Source: Alphaproteobacteria bacterium
GTDB taxonomy: Bacteria > Pseudomonadota > Alphaproteobacteria > Micropepsales > Micropepsaceae
DNA: 64,000 nt
Assembly (NCBI GenBank): GCA_023259375.1
Contig: JAHFQC010000008.1
Coordinates: 1 to 64,000, forward strand
Direction of reading: 5' to 3'
The notes beneath the pieces were generated by a model. It was not told the DNA's origin, did no database searches, and worked only from the letters and a program-made list of their open reading frames with translations. Of this stretch, positions 1 through 8,782 are shown piece after piece. The position numbers and the translations under genes are program-made. The first letter of the stretch is position 1. Every line of letters begins with the position of its first letter.

Positions 1-1
1 G

Positions 2-124
2 CTGCGTCCGCCGGCCAAAACCCAGTGGCCCAACCTCAAGCTTGCCGGCGATTGGACCCAGACTGGCCTGCCCGCCACCATCGAAGGGGCGTTGCGCTCC
101 GGCGTTACGGCCGCTTTGCTCTGA
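2..124 (+). CDS. hpnE: HpnE C-terminus, squalene-associated FAD-dependent desaturase (5' truncated by window edge)
   Basis: Only the last 40 codons lie in the window, in frame from base 2 to the TGA at 122-124. They read LAGDWTQTGLPATIEGA followed by a short tail. That is the conserved C-terminal FAD-contacting segment of HpnE/phytoene-desaturase-like amine oxidases (LAGDWT, then TGLPATIEGA). HpnE works with HpnC and HpnD to make squalene for hopanoids. The next gene on this strand is hpnG, which supports the assignment. The start and the rest of the protein lie to the left of the window. Confidence 0.85.
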   Translation: MRPPAKTQWPNLKLAGDWTQTGLPATIEGALRSGVTAALL

Positions 125-213
125 TTTTCCGGTGTGATCCGGGGTTTCCAGGATTGCTCCGCGCCGGAAAGCGGGACATTTTCGGGGTGGTTTCGCGTCG
201 AGTCGTGGGAAGG

Positions 214-921
214 ATGAGCGCCAAAGTCGTTGCCGTCGTCGGGCTAGCCAAGGAGGCTCGCATCGCCAAGCGTTTCGGACTGACGCCCGTGGTCGGCGCG
301 TGCAGTTCGAAGCTCTTGAAGCGGCGGCTGAAGGCTGTCGGGCCGGATGTCGTTGGCATCGTCAGCATGGGGCTGGCAGGGGCGCTGGCGCCGATTCCGA
401 AGGTCGGCGATCCGCTGATCGGCACCCATGTGGTTACGGCGCGCGAGCATTACGCCTGCGATCCCGGCTGGTCCAAGCTGCTGCGTACCAAGCTGCCGGA
501 GGCGCTGTCGGTCGTCATTGCGGGCGTCGACGAACCCGCCATGCATATGAGCGCCAAGAAGGAGCTGTTCCGCGACACCGGCGCCCATGCCGTCGACATG
601 GAATCCCACATCGCGGCGCGCTTCGCCCACGAACGCGGAATTCCGTTTGTCGTCTTGCGGGTGATCTCCGACGACTGCCACCGGACCTTGCCGCCGGCCG
701 CACTCGAACGGCTCAGCCTCAAAGGCAAGCCGCGGATGTTTGCTATCCTGCGGTCCTTGTGGCGGGAGCCCGATCAGTTCGGCGAGCTGTTGCGCACCGG
801 ACGTGAAGCGGGCACCGCCTTCAAGTCGCTAGTCCGTGCTTGCCGTGTCCTCGGCCCCGGCCTTGGCTGCCCCTACCTTATCGGTACGGATATCGGCCAG
901 CATCGCTTCAACATGCCGTGA
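214..921 (+). CDS. hpnG: HpnG, hopanoid-associated nucleoside phosphorylase
   Basis: This is a 235-residue phosphorylase-superfamily protein. The family removes adenine from adenosylhopane to give ribosylhopane, the step after HpnH in bacteriohopanepolyol synthesis. Visible features are the SMGLAGAL glycine segment (residues 51-58), AVDMES with the ribose-binding Glu (about 126-131) and the ISDD motif (151-154). I start at the ATG at 214 (MSAKVVAVVG); the open frame extends upstream, but that stretch is not family-like and overlaps the end of hpnE. The last 30 residues look atypical and overlap the convergent 3' end of hpnH by 93 bases, so this C-terminal tail may be lineage-specific. Confidence 0.88.
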   Translation: MSAKVVAVVGLAKEARIAKRFGLTPVVGACSSKLLKRRLKAVGPDVVGIVSMGLAGALAPIPKVGDPLIGTHVVTAREHYACDPGWSKLLRTKLPEALSVVIAGVDEPAMHMSAKKELFRDTGAHAVDMESHIAARFAHERGIPFVVLRVISDDCHRTLPPAALERLSLKGKPRMFAILRSLWREPDQFGELLRTGREAGTAFKSLVRACRVLGPGLGCPYLIGTDIGQHRFNMP

Positions 922-1992
922 GAACACGAACTCGGCCGGACGCTGCTTGGAGAGGTCGATCTCCGGTGCGAACGGGCCGTCGGTCTTGATGCCGCGCAGC
1001 GCCAGCGGCAGGAGCTTATAGGGCTTCCTGACGGAGTCGGAGACGGCGGTGCCTTCGTAACCGCAATGCACCATGCAGTTGGCGCACTTCTCGTAGTTGC
1101 CGACACCGTACTTTTCCCACTCGGTGTCTTCCATCAGCTCCTTGAAGGTCTTCACATAGCCTTCGCCGAGCAGATAGCAGGGCTTCTGCCAGCCGAATAC
1201 GGTGCGGCAGGGCATCGACCACGGCGAGCACTCATAGGTCTGGTTGCCGGCGAGGAAGTCGAGGAACAGCTCCGACTGGGTGAACTCCCACTTCTTGCCG
1301 CCGTTGCCGCGCTTGAAGATCTCGCGGAACAGCGTCTTGGTGCGTTCGCGGTTGAGGAAGTGCTCCTGGTCGGCGGCGCGCTCGTAGGCGTAACCGGGGG
1401 AAATGGTGATGCCGTCGCAACCGATCGCCATCATCTCGTCGAAGAATTTCGCGGTGCGCTCGGGATCGGCGTCGTTGAACAGGGTGCAGTTGATCTGGGT
1501 GCGGAAGCCCTTTTCCTTGGCGAGCTTCAGCGCCGCGACGGCCTTGTCGTAGGTGCCGGCGAGGCACACCGACTTGTCGTGCATCAGCTTGTCGCCATCG
1601 AGATGGATCGACCAGGTGAAATTCTCGTGCGGCTCGTACTGGTCGATCTTCTTGGCCAGGAGCAGCGCGTTGGTGCACAGAATGACGAACTTCTGGCGCT
1701 CGATGTAGCCTTTGACGATCTGCGGCATCTCGCGATGCAAGAGCGGTTCGCCGCCAGCGATGGAGACGCACGGAGCACCGCATTCGTCAATCGCCTGCAT
1801 GCAGTCCTCATAGCTGAGGCGCTGGTTCAGGATCTCGTCGGGATAATCGATCTTGCCGCAGCCGGCGCAGGCGAGATTGCAGCGGAACAGCGGTTCCAGC
1901 ATCAGCACCAGCGGATAACGCGGGCGGCCGGAAAGATGCTGCTTCAGAACATAGGCCCCGATACGGGCCGCTTGCTTGGCGGGAATACCCAA
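829..1992 (-). CDS. hpnH: HpnH, adenosyl-hopane transferase (radical SAM)
   Basis: A 387-residue radical SAM enzyme that attaches the 5'-deoxyadenosyl group to diploptene, giving adenosylhopane. The 4Fe-4S cluster motif is Cys38, Cys42 and Cys45 in RCNLACAGCGKID. A C-terminal cysteine group (YEKCANCMVHCGYEG) matches the family's second Cys-rich region. The gene lies 12 bases after ispH on the same strand, so the two are probably cotranscribed. Its 3' end runs into convergent hpnG. Length and N-terminus (MGIPAKQAARIGAYVLKQHL) agree with known HpnH proteins. Confidence 0.95.
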   Translation of the reverse strand: MGIPAKQAARIGAYVLKQHLSGRPRYPLVLMLEPLFRCNLACAGCGKIDYPDEILNQRLSYEDCMQAIDECGAPCVSIAGGEPLLHREMPQIVKGYIERQKFVILCTNALLLAKKIDQYEPHENFTWSIHLDGDKLMHDKSVCLAGTYDKAVAALKLAKEKGFRTQINCTLFNDADPERTAKFFDEMMAIGCDGITISPGYAYERAADQEHFLNRERTKTLFREIFKRGNGGKKWEFTQSELFLDFLAGNQTYECSPWSMPCRTVFGWQKPCYLLGEGYVKTFKELMEDTEWEKYGVGNYEKCANCMVHCGYEGTAVSDSVRKPYKLLPLALRGIKTDGPFAPEIDLSKQRPAEFVFSRHVEAMLADIRTDKVGAAKAGAEDTASTD

Positions 1993-2004
1993 TAGACCTA
2001 CTCC

Positions 2005-2931
2005 TTACGCACGCAATTCCGGCGGCAGCCGGAATTCGATGTGTTCCTTCTTGCCGTCCATCTGCTCGACCGTGGTGTCGGGATTGATGGCGCGCAACGC
2101 GTCGATGACATGCTCGACCAGCTTTTCGGGGGCCGAGGCACCGGCCGTGATGCCGATGGTGTCCTTGCCTTTGACCCATTCCGGATCGAGTTCGTCGCCG
2201 TCGTTGATCAGATAGCTCGGTTTGCCGGCTTCCTTGCCGATCTCGCACAGCCGGTTCGAGTTGGATGAGTTCTTCGCGCCCACCACCAGGATGACGTCGG
2301 CGACGCGGCAAAGTTCCCGCACCGCCTGCTGGCGGTTCTGGGTGGCGTAGCAGATGTCGGTGGTCTCCGGCCCGACGATGTCGGAGAAGCGGCGCTTCAA
2401 GGCCGCAATGACGCCACGGGTGTCATCGATCGACAGCGTCGTCTGGGTGACATAGGCAACCGGCGTGTCGTTCGCGATGGCGAGCGCATCGACATCGGCT
2501 TCGGACTGCACCAGATGCACAGGCGCACCGACCTGACCCATGGTGCCTTCGACTTCCGGGTGCCCGGCGTGGCCGATCAGGACCAGCGTGCGGCCGGCGC
2601 CGACATAGCGCTTACCCTGGCTGTGCACCTTTGACACCAGCGGGCAGGTGGCGTCGAGAATCGGAAGCTGCCGTGCTTCGGCAACCTTGACGACGGTCTG
2701 CGGCACGCCATGGGCCGAGAAGATGGTCACGGCGCCATCCGGCACCTCGTCGAGCTCCTCAACGAAGCGGGCGCCTTTGTTCTTCAGAGTCTCGACCACG
2801 TATTTGTTATGTACGATCTCGTGGCGCACATAGACGGGCTCGCCGAACTTCTCGAGGGCGCGTTCGACGATATCAATCGCCCGCACGACCCCTGCGCAGA
2901 AGCCGCGCGGCTGAGCAAGAACGACACGCAT
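2005..2931 (-). CDS. ispH: 4-hydroxy-3-methylbut-2-enyl diphosphate reductase
   Basis: A 308-residue IspH, the last enzyme of the MEP pathway, which reduces HMBPP to IPP and DMAPP. The three Fe-S ligands are Cys12 ([10 protein letters not shown]), Cys96 (LDATCPLV) and Cys194 ([10 protein letters not shown]). The substrate-binding histidine region and the TQTTLS motif are present. I use the ATG at 2931 ([10 protein letters not shown]) because IspH proteins start right before this motif; an upstream ATG at 2961 would add ten unrelated residues. The gene precedes hpnH on the same strand and is divergent from ispA, so isoprenoid precursor supply and hopanoid synthesis are linked at this locus. 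Confidence 0.95.
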   Translation of the reverse strand: MRVVLAQPRGFCAGVVRAIDIVERALEKFGEPVYVRHEIVHNKYVVETLKNKGARFVEELDEVPDGAVTIFSAHGVPQTVVKVAEARQLPILDATCPLVSKVHSQGKRYVGAGRTLVLIGHAGHPEVEGTMGQVGAPVHLVQSEADVDALAIANDTPVAYVTQTTLSIDDTRGVIAALKRRFSDIVGPETTDICYATQNRQQAVRELCRVADVILVVGAKNSSNSNRLCEIGKEAGKPSYLINDGDELDPEWVKGKDTIGITAGASAPEKLVEHVIDALRAINPDTTVEQMDGKKEHIEFRLPPELRA

Positions 2932-3150
2932 GGAATGAAAGACTCCTTGTGAGGACGGCATCGTCTAGCACGCTAAATCCCTAATTGGAAAAGGGAAATT
3001 CGCGCCAGCCCACCGCCGGGCAGTTTCCCGGATGTGTGTTCTTTACGCAATCTTTTTGTTGCTGTCTTGCCCGATCTTGCCGGGACGGTTGCGCCTTTGC
3101 CGGATTGCGCTAGAGAGAGGGCCAAGGGCAGGTGGGGAAAGGATAACTCG

Positions 3151-4038
3151 ATGAATACTCTGGGCAGCGCCCTCAAGAAGGCCGCCGAGGCAACCGAACA
3201 GACGCTAGAGCGCGTCCTGCCGCAGCCGCACGGCCTGCATAGCCGGATACACGAAGCCATGCGCTATGCTACCTTTGCGGGTGGTAAGCGGCTTCGTCCT
3301 TTCCTGGTGATCGAATGCGCCGGCCTGTTCGGAATCGAGCCCGCACGGGCCTGCCGGACCGCTGCCGCCATCGAGGTGCTGCACACCTATTCGCTGGTCC
3401 ACGACGACCTGCCGGCCATGGACAACGACGACCTCCGGCGCGGCCGTCCGACCACCCACAAGGCCTTCGATGAAGCCACCGCCATCCTGGCGGGCGACGG
3501 GCTTCTGACCATTGCCTTCGAGATCCTCAGCAATCCCGAAACCCATCCTTCCGCCGATGTGCGGGTGAAACTGGTGGCGCGGCTGGCCGAGGCGGCGGGC
3601 TGCAACGGCATGATTGGCGGCCAGATGGTCGATATGCTGGCGGAGACCCGCACCTTCGATGTTGAAGAAATCAAACTGTTGCAGCGCCTGAAGACCGGCC
3701 AGTTGTTTGAATTTTCCTGCGAAGCAGGCGCAATCCTCGCGGAAGCCGGACCGGAACATCAAGAACGCCTGCGCTCCTTCGCCCACGATATGGGTCTGGT
3801 GTTCCAGATCACCGACGACCTGCTCGACGTTACCTCGACGGCAGAAAAGACCGGCAAGGCGGTCGGCAAGGATCAGGAACACGGCAAGGCGACGCTGGTG
3901 TCCATCTACGGCATCGATGGCGCCCGGGCCGAAGCCAGGAAGATCGCCGATCGCGCGGTTGCATCGCTGGAACCGTGTGGCGAGCGCGCGGCAGCATTGC
4001 GGGATCTGTTGCCGTACCTCCTCACGCGCGAAAGCTGA
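3151..4038 (+). CDS. ispA: Polyprenyl (farnesyl) diphosphate synthase
   Basis: A 295-residue trans-prenyltransferase that condenses IPP with DMAPP/GPP to farnesyl diphosphate, the squalene precursor. The first Asp-rich motif is HDDLPAMDNDDLRRG (about 84-98) and the second is QITDDLLDV (219-227). GGKRLRP at 44-50 binds IPP. The ATG at 3151 follows a GGAAAGGA ribosome-binding sequence; an earlier in-frame ATG at 3034 would add a non-family leader. It is transcribed divergently from ispH across about 220 bases, which must hold both promoters. Confidence 0.93.
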   Translation: MNTLGSALKKAAEATEQTLERVLPQPHGLHSRIHEAMRYATFAGGKRLRPFLVIECAGLFGIEPARACRTAAAIEVLHTYSLVHDDLPAMDNDDLRRGRPTTHKAFDEATAILAGDGLLTIAFEILSNPETHPSADVRVKLVARLAEAAGCNGMIGGQMVDMLAETRTFDVEEIKLLQRLKTGQLFEFSCEAGAILAEAGPEHQERLRSFAHDMGLVFQITDDLLDVTSTAEKTGKAVGKDQEHGKATLVSIYGIDGARAEARKIADRAVASLEPCGERAAALRDLLPYLLTRES

Positions 4039-4117
4039 ACCAAGATTAACTCATAATTCCGCCACCAAGGTCCGCAAGGCTGGTAACGTCTCCGGACGGG
4101 GCAATGCGAGGTATACG

Positions 4118-4723
4118 ATGGTCAAAGGTTGGTTTCGGGCTGCTGCGATGACGACGGCGCTGCTCTCCGCGGGTGTGGTCGCCCACGCCGAAGATGCCGC
4201 TGTGGCGCCGGTGCAGTCGTTCTACGACGGGCTGCTGTCGACGATGAAGCAGGGCAAGGCGCTCGGCCTCAAAGGCCGCTTCGAGAAACTCAAGCCGGTG
4301 ATTGAAACGTCGTTCGACATGCCGGGCATGACGCGGCTTTCGGTCGGTCCGGCGTGGAACAACATGTCGGATGCCGATCATGCGGCGCTCACCAAGGCAC
4401 TGACCCGCTATACGGTGGCGAGCTACGCCTCCAACTTTAAAAGCTTCGATGGCGAGAAGTTCGTGGTCGAGCCGGTCGCCAAGGACCGCAACGCCGACAA
4501 GGTGGTGATGTCCAAGCTCGTCACCAAGGACGAGACCATTCCGTTCAACTACCTGATGCGCAAGAACGGCGCGTCGTGGAAGGTGATCGACATCTACCTC
4601 AACGGTTTCGTCAGCCAGATGGCCAAGCAGCGTTCCGATTTCTCCTCGACCGTAACGACTGGCGGTGCCGTGGCGCTGGAAAAAAAGATCAACACGCTTG
4701 CCGACGGCATGATGAAGGACTGA
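4118..4723 (+). CDS. hpnM: HpnM, hopanoid-associated MlaC/Ttg2-like periplasmic protein
   Basis: A 201-residue exported protein with a signal peptide (residues 1-24, likely cleaved after AHA before EDAA). The mature part has the MlaC/Tol_Tol_Ttg2 pattern (PVIETSFDMPGMTRL, then NFKSFDGEKF and WKVIDIYLNGFV). This family carries lipids across the periplasm; HpnM is the version found with hopanoid genes and is inferred to serve the HpnN transporter. The open frame begins far upstream inside ispA, but the ATG at 4118 is the one that starts the signal peptide. It converges on hpnN, with a terminator hairpin between them. Confidence 0.88.
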   Translation: MVKGWFRAAAMTTALLSAGVVAHAEDAAVAPVQSFYDGLLSTMKQGKALGLKGRFEKLKPVIETSFDMPGMTRLSVGPAWNNMSDADHAALTKALTRYTVASYASNFKSFDGEKFVVEPVAKDRNADKVVMSKLVTKDETIPFNYLMRKNGASWKVIDIYLNGFVSQMAKQRSDFSSTVTTGGAVALEKKINTLADGMMKD

Positions 4724-4745
4724 TCCTTCCGCCATACCGGATACG

Positions 4746-4774
4746 AAAAAGCCCGCGTCGTCGCGGGCTTTTTT
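4746..4774. terminator. Bidirectional intrinsic terminator between hpnM and hpnN
   Basis: A perfect 7-bp stem (GCCCGCG, loop TCGT, CGCGGGC at 4751-4768) is flanked by AAAAA on the left and TTTTTT on the right. It can therefore end transcripts from both convergent genes. Confidence 0.85.
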
Positions 4775-4781
4775 ATTGGCG

Positions 4782-7451
4782 TTATTTGCCTTCCGCCTTT
4801 TGTGGCGGTGGGCCGAGCAGGGCGGGCAGGAAGAATAGCGTCGTGAACAGCACCCAGCCGAGCGAGATCATCAACAGAATGCCCATGCTCGCGGTGCCGG
4901 GATGGCTCGAAAGGATCAGCGAACCGAAGCCCGAGGCCGTCGTCAGCGCGCTGAACAAGACCGCGCGGGTCAGGCTCGACTGCAACAGGTTGTGCGCCCC
5001 CGCCCGCCAGGCCACCACGAAGTAGATGTTGAAGGCCACGCCGATGCCGAACAAGAGCGGCAGCGCGATGATGTTGGCGAAGTTGAGCTGCAGCCCGATG
5101 CTGCGGCAGGTGGCGAGCGTCAGCACCAAGGTCAGCACCAGCGGGATGATGGTCATCATGATGTCGCGATGCCGCTTCAGCACGAAGGCCAACAGGATCG
5201 AGATCGCGATGAACGACCAGATGCCGGCCTGAACGAAGGCGCGCACGATGGTCTGACCGGATTCCTCGATGGTGATCGGCGTGCCGGTCGCATTCGGCGC
5301 CACCGCCATCACCGCCTTGGAGAAGCGCTTCATCGATTTGTTGTCGTGCGCCGAGGAGTGCGGTGAGACCTGGATGCGGGCGGTGCCGTCCTTGGCGACC
5401 CATTCGGCGACCAGTGCCGGCGGCATCGAATGAATGTCGACGGGTTCGGCCTGCAGCGCGGAGCGCAACTGGCTGAGAAGGTCGTTGAGGCCGGGGATCA
5501 GCGCGTCGGTGGCGGCCTGACGCTTGGCGGCAGGGGCAGCAGCAAGCACGTCGAGCGCCTTGGCGAGCCGGATTGCGTCGGCGCGCGCTTCCTTGTCGGC
5601 TTTGGTTTCCTTGCCTGCGGCGGGTCTGGCGGTGGCCTCATGGAGCGACTTGGCGGCGGCCTTGAGGCTCTCTACGATTTCCGCATCGGTCGGCGGCGCT
5701 TTGACATCGAACGGATTGACGGTCGAGTCGAGCAGCATCGCCGTGTCCTGGATGATCGCCAGTTTCTTCGGCTGATCCTGCGGGATGAAGGTCGACAGCG
5801 TCAGCGCATTGCCGATCAGCGGCTCGCGGTGATTGGCTTTGGCTTCGGCCGCATCGTTGGCGACGATCTTGTCCGCCAGCTTGTCGGCGGCGGCGAGATT
5901 GGGCGCCAAGACGTCGATGGTATTGGGCGACGTGTCGGGGTCCTTGAACAGGTCGTTCAAGGTTGACATCGACTCCACCTTGGGGCTGCGCAGATCGAGC
6001 GGGTTGGCGTCGAACTGCGGCGGGAAAGCGATCTGCGCGGCCACTGCGACGACGCCGATCGCGGCGCCCCAGGCGAGAACCTTGCGGCGATTTTCACGCA
6101 GGAACTTGTCGGCCGGAGCAAAGGCGGTGAAGCCCACGCGCTCGGCTTCGCCCGCCGGCTTCACCAGCTTGATCAGCGCCGGCAGGAAGGTGAGCGCCAG
6201 CACGAAGGCGACCACCATGCCGGTTCCGGCGATGACGCCGAGCTCGGCGACGCCGACGTAATCGGTCGGAATGAAGGAGAAGAAACCCGCCGCCGTCGCC
6301 GATGCCGCCAGCGCCAGCGGGACGCCGACGCCGCGTCCGGCGCAGTTGAGGGCTTTGTCGAGGTCGCCTACCGCATGCCGCTCGGCGCGATAGCGCACCG
6401 CAAACTGGATGGCGAAGTCGACGCCGAGACCGACGAACAATGCGATAAAGGCGATCGAGATGATGTTGAAGATGCCGACGAACAGAAGGCCCAGCGCCGT
6501 CGTCGCCGCCAGTCCGACAGCGAGAGTCAAAAGGATGCAGACGATGATGCGGGCCGAATGCACCGCCAGCCACAGGCAGAAGGTGATGGCGAGGAACATC
6601 GCAAGGCCCATCAGCGGACCGTTTTCCGACAGGCTTGCGAATTCCTCGTCGGCCAGCGGTACCGGACCGGTGAGGCGCACGGTAACGCCGCGCTCGGGCG
6701 TCAGATGCAGCGCCTTGGCGGCGGCACGGATGGCGTTGGTGGCGTTTTCCCCCGGCATCAGGCTGGAATAGTCGAGCTTGGGCTGGACTTCGATGAAGGT
6801 GCGGGTGCGGGCGAAGGAGCATTCCTTGTTGCTGGCATCACCGGCCGCGAACATCGACTGCCATGACAGGTAATCCGGCTTGCCGGCATTGGTGCGGTCG
6901 AGTGTGTCGGCGAAGGCGTTCATTGGCGCGTCGATGTCGGCGAGCTTGGCCTGGCCCGAATTGACGCCCAGCATCATGGTCGAGAGCGAGGCCATCACGC
7001 CGCGCAAGCTTGGATCGGCTGCCAGCGAGCCGAGGAAGGGTTGCGCCTGAATCAGCTTGCCCATCGCGTCCTGGACGCAATGCTCGGGCAGGAACAACAG
7101 GCCATTCTTTTCGAAGTAAGGGCCGCCATCGGGACGGTGGACCGCCGGGAACATCTTCGGATCGGCACTGAGTTTTGCGGCCAGCGCGTTGGCGGCCGAA
7201 TTGGAACGGTCGGCCGCGTTCGAATCGATCACGACCAGGATCAGGTTGTTGCGCTGAGGGAACAGCTTGTCGAAGCGCGCCATGGTCTTCTGCCACGGCA
7301 GATCGGGCGAGATCAGCGAACCCGAGTCCGAGTTCATGGCGAAGTTGCCGGCCGTATAAGCCATGGAACCCGCCGCCAGGACGAGGCCCGCCGCCACCAC
7401 GGCGCGGGCATGCTTCGTGCAATAGGAAACGATACGTCCGACGATCGACAT
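4782..7451 (-). CDS. hpnN: HpnN, hopanoid RND-type (MMPL) transporter
   Basis: An 889-residue inner-membrane RND/MMPL protein. HpnN proteins move hopanoids from the inner to the outer membrane. One TM helix near residue 20 is followed by a large periplasmic domain (about 40-275), a block of five hydrophobic helices with the GLGVDFAIQF motif (about 275-430), a second periplasmic domain (about 470-725) and a second five-helix block with GIGVAFNIYF. This two-fold layout is characteristic of the family. It lies 38 bases downstream of an mlaA-type lipoprotein gene on the same strand, and convergent hpnM completes a plausible envelope lipid-transport set. Confidence 0.92.
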   Translation of the reverse strand: MSIVGRIVSYCTKHARAVVAAGLVLAAGSMAYTAGNFAMNSDSGSLISPDLPWQKTMARFDKLFPQRNNLILVVIDSNAADRSNSAANALAAKLSADPKMFPAVHRPDGGPYFEKNGLLFLPEHCVQDAMGKLIQAQPFLGSLAADPSLRGVMASLSTMMLGVNSGQAKLADIDAPMNAFADTLDRTNAGKPDYLSWQSMFAAGDASNKECSFARTRTFIEVQPKLDYSSLMPGENATNAIRAAAKALHLTPERGVTVRLTGPVPLADEEFASLSENGPLMGLAMFLAITFCLWLAVHSARIIVCILLTLAVGLAATTALGLLFVGIFNIISIAFIALFVGLGVDFAIQFAVRYRAERHAVGDLDKALNCAGRGVGVPLALAASATAAGFFSFIPTDYVGVAELGVIAGTGMVVAFVLALTFLPALIKLVKPAGEAERVGFTAFAPADKFLRENRRKVLAWGAAIGVVAVAAQIAFPPQFDANPLDLRSPKVESMSTLNDLFKDPDTSPNTIDVLAPNLAAADKLADKIVANDAAEAKANHREPLIGNALTLSTFIPQDQPKKLAIIQDTAMLLDSTVNPFDVKAPPTDAEIVESLKAAAKSLHEATARPAAGKETKADKEARADAIRLAKALDVLAAAPAAKRQAATDALIPGLNDLLSQLRSALQAEPVDIHSMPPALVAEWVAKDGTARIQVSPHSSAHDNKSMKRFSKAVMAVAPNATGTPITIEESGQTIVRAFVQAGIWSFIAISILLAFVLKRHRDIMMTIIPLVLTLVLTLATCRSIGLQLNFANIIALPLLFGIGVAFNIYFVVAWRAGAHNLLQSSLTRAVLFSALTTASGFGSLILSSHPGTASMGILLMISLGWVLFTTLFFLPALLGPPPQKAEGK

Positions 7452-7489
7452 CGCTGACTTTCGACAAAATGATTCGACGGATTAGGCTT

Positions 7490-8332
7490 CTACTGCCTCG
7501 AGGCGTCCGGCGCGAGGGGGGCCGGTGCAGGTCCCGTGTCCGCCGTGGCAGGTTTGTCGCTCTGTGTGGATGCCGTCGTGAGGTTTGGTGATTCGCCCGG
7601 AGCGTCCGGCGCCGGTGCATCCTCTGGCGCGTCATTGTCGACGGCAGCGTTGCGGCGCAAGGCGTAAAGCCGGCGCATGGCCGCGTAATAGTCGATGCTG
7701 TTGCGTTCCACTTCGTGCAAGGCGCTGACCGCCCGCGACCGCTGATCGACGGCCTTGATCGCACTCTGGCCGAGGCCGACATAGTACTTGCCGCTATATT
7801 GCACATAGCTCAGCGGGTTGAAGTAGTGGTCGATGAGGAGCTTGCCGCCGATATCGCGGGCTGTCGTCGAGCCCATCAGCGGCAGAACAAAATAGGGTCC
7901 GCCAGGCACACCCCAGACACCAAGGGTCTGGCCGAAATCTTCGTCGCGGCCGACGCAGCCAATGTCCGAAGCCGGATCCATGAAGCCGAGAATGCCGATC
8001 GTGGAGTTCACGCCCAGGCGGCAGATCGCATAGCCGGCATAGGTCACCTCGCCCTGCAAGAGGTCATTGGCCATGCTCACCGGCAGGCTCAGGTTGGACA
8101 TGAAATTGTGAACACCCGTGCGCGCTGTGTCCGGCAAGGCATGCTTGTAGTAGCTCGCGGCTGGCAGAGCGGCGTGCTTGTCGAGCGAGTGATTGAAATC
8201 GAAAATCTCTCGATTGACCGGCTCCAGCGGGTCATAAACGCCATCATGCGTGGCGCTCCCGCAGCCCCCAAGCAGGACTGCAAGTATAAGTATTGTTTTG
8301 AGTTTTCGTACCGTCGCCACCAAGACCCCCAC
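7490..8332 (-). CDS. mlaA: MlaA/VacJ family outer-membrane lipoprotein (hopanoid locus copy)
   Basis: A 280-residue lipoprotein with a lipobox LLGGC (Cys24). The MlaA core follows: DPLEPVNREIFDFNHSLD, an NSTIGILGFMDPAS segment, then DEDFGQTLGVWG and GGPYFVLPLMGSTT. MlaA proteins form a ring in the outer membrane that passes lipid between leaflets. The C-terminal 60 residues are Pro/Ala/Asp-rich and probably disordered. It is first in an operon with hpnN, so it likely acts with hopanoid traffic. A second MlaA is encoded at 12970-13671. Confidence 0.9.
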   Translation of the reverse strand: MGVLVATVRKLKTILILAVLLGGCGSATHDGVYDPLEPVNREIFDFNHSLDKHAALPAASYYKHALPDTARTGVHNFMSNLSLPVSMANDLLQGEVTYAGYAICRLGVNSTIGILGFMDPASDIGCVGRDEDFGQTLGVWGVPGGPYFVLPLMGSTTARDIGGKLLIDHYFNPLSYVQYSGKYYVGLGQSAIKAVDQRSRAVSALHEVERNSIDYYAAMRRLYALRRNAAVDNDAPEDAPAPDAPGESPNLTTASTQSDKPATADTGPAPAPLAPDASRQ

Positions 8333-8782
8333 ACCAACCCAGGTTATCCAGAGTCGCGTTCAGATTCCACGCGTTCAAGCCATCAGCGATGGAATTTGTT
8401 CCAATTTTGGCGGATCTGACTATGTCCGCGTGCGCGACTGATCGTCATCCAGCGCCTGTCGGCGCACCGCTGGCAAGCACGGGATTCTGCGGACCTCAAG
8501 GTAGTGTTCCGGAGGTAACCATAGAGGCGAAGACTCGCGACAGCCGTTAACCTTTATACCGTTGCGGATTCCGCGCCGCTGCTGATGGCCGTCGTCCCAA
8601 GAGGCTGCGACGATGAGGGTGGTGTTAACTATATCTAGATTAATACACGTCCTCGACCGCTGCAAAAGAGTCGCCATTTGTTGCCGCGAAGTCACGGAAA
8701 AACCAAGGAAAGCTTTGAGATTGAAAGGGTCGTTCTGCTAAATTTGTGCAGTTTCGTGGGAGAGCAATCGGTACGCTGTGTC
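8333..8782. other. 450-base divergent intergenic region
   Basis: The region lies between the start of the minus-strand mlaA gene and the start of the plus-strand outer-membrane protein gene, so both promoters must be here. It is more AT-rich than its surroundings near 8620-8740. I found no convincing gene or RNA in it. The best promoter-like match is listed separately. Confidence 0.6.
8715..8743 (+). promoter_or_regulatory. Candidate sigma-70 promoter for the outer-membrane protein gene
   Basis: TTGAGA (8715-8720), a 17-base spacer, then CTAAAT (8738-8743), about 40 bases before the ATG at 8783. The spacing is ideal but the -10 match is weak. No experimental support is visible. Confidence 0.35.
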
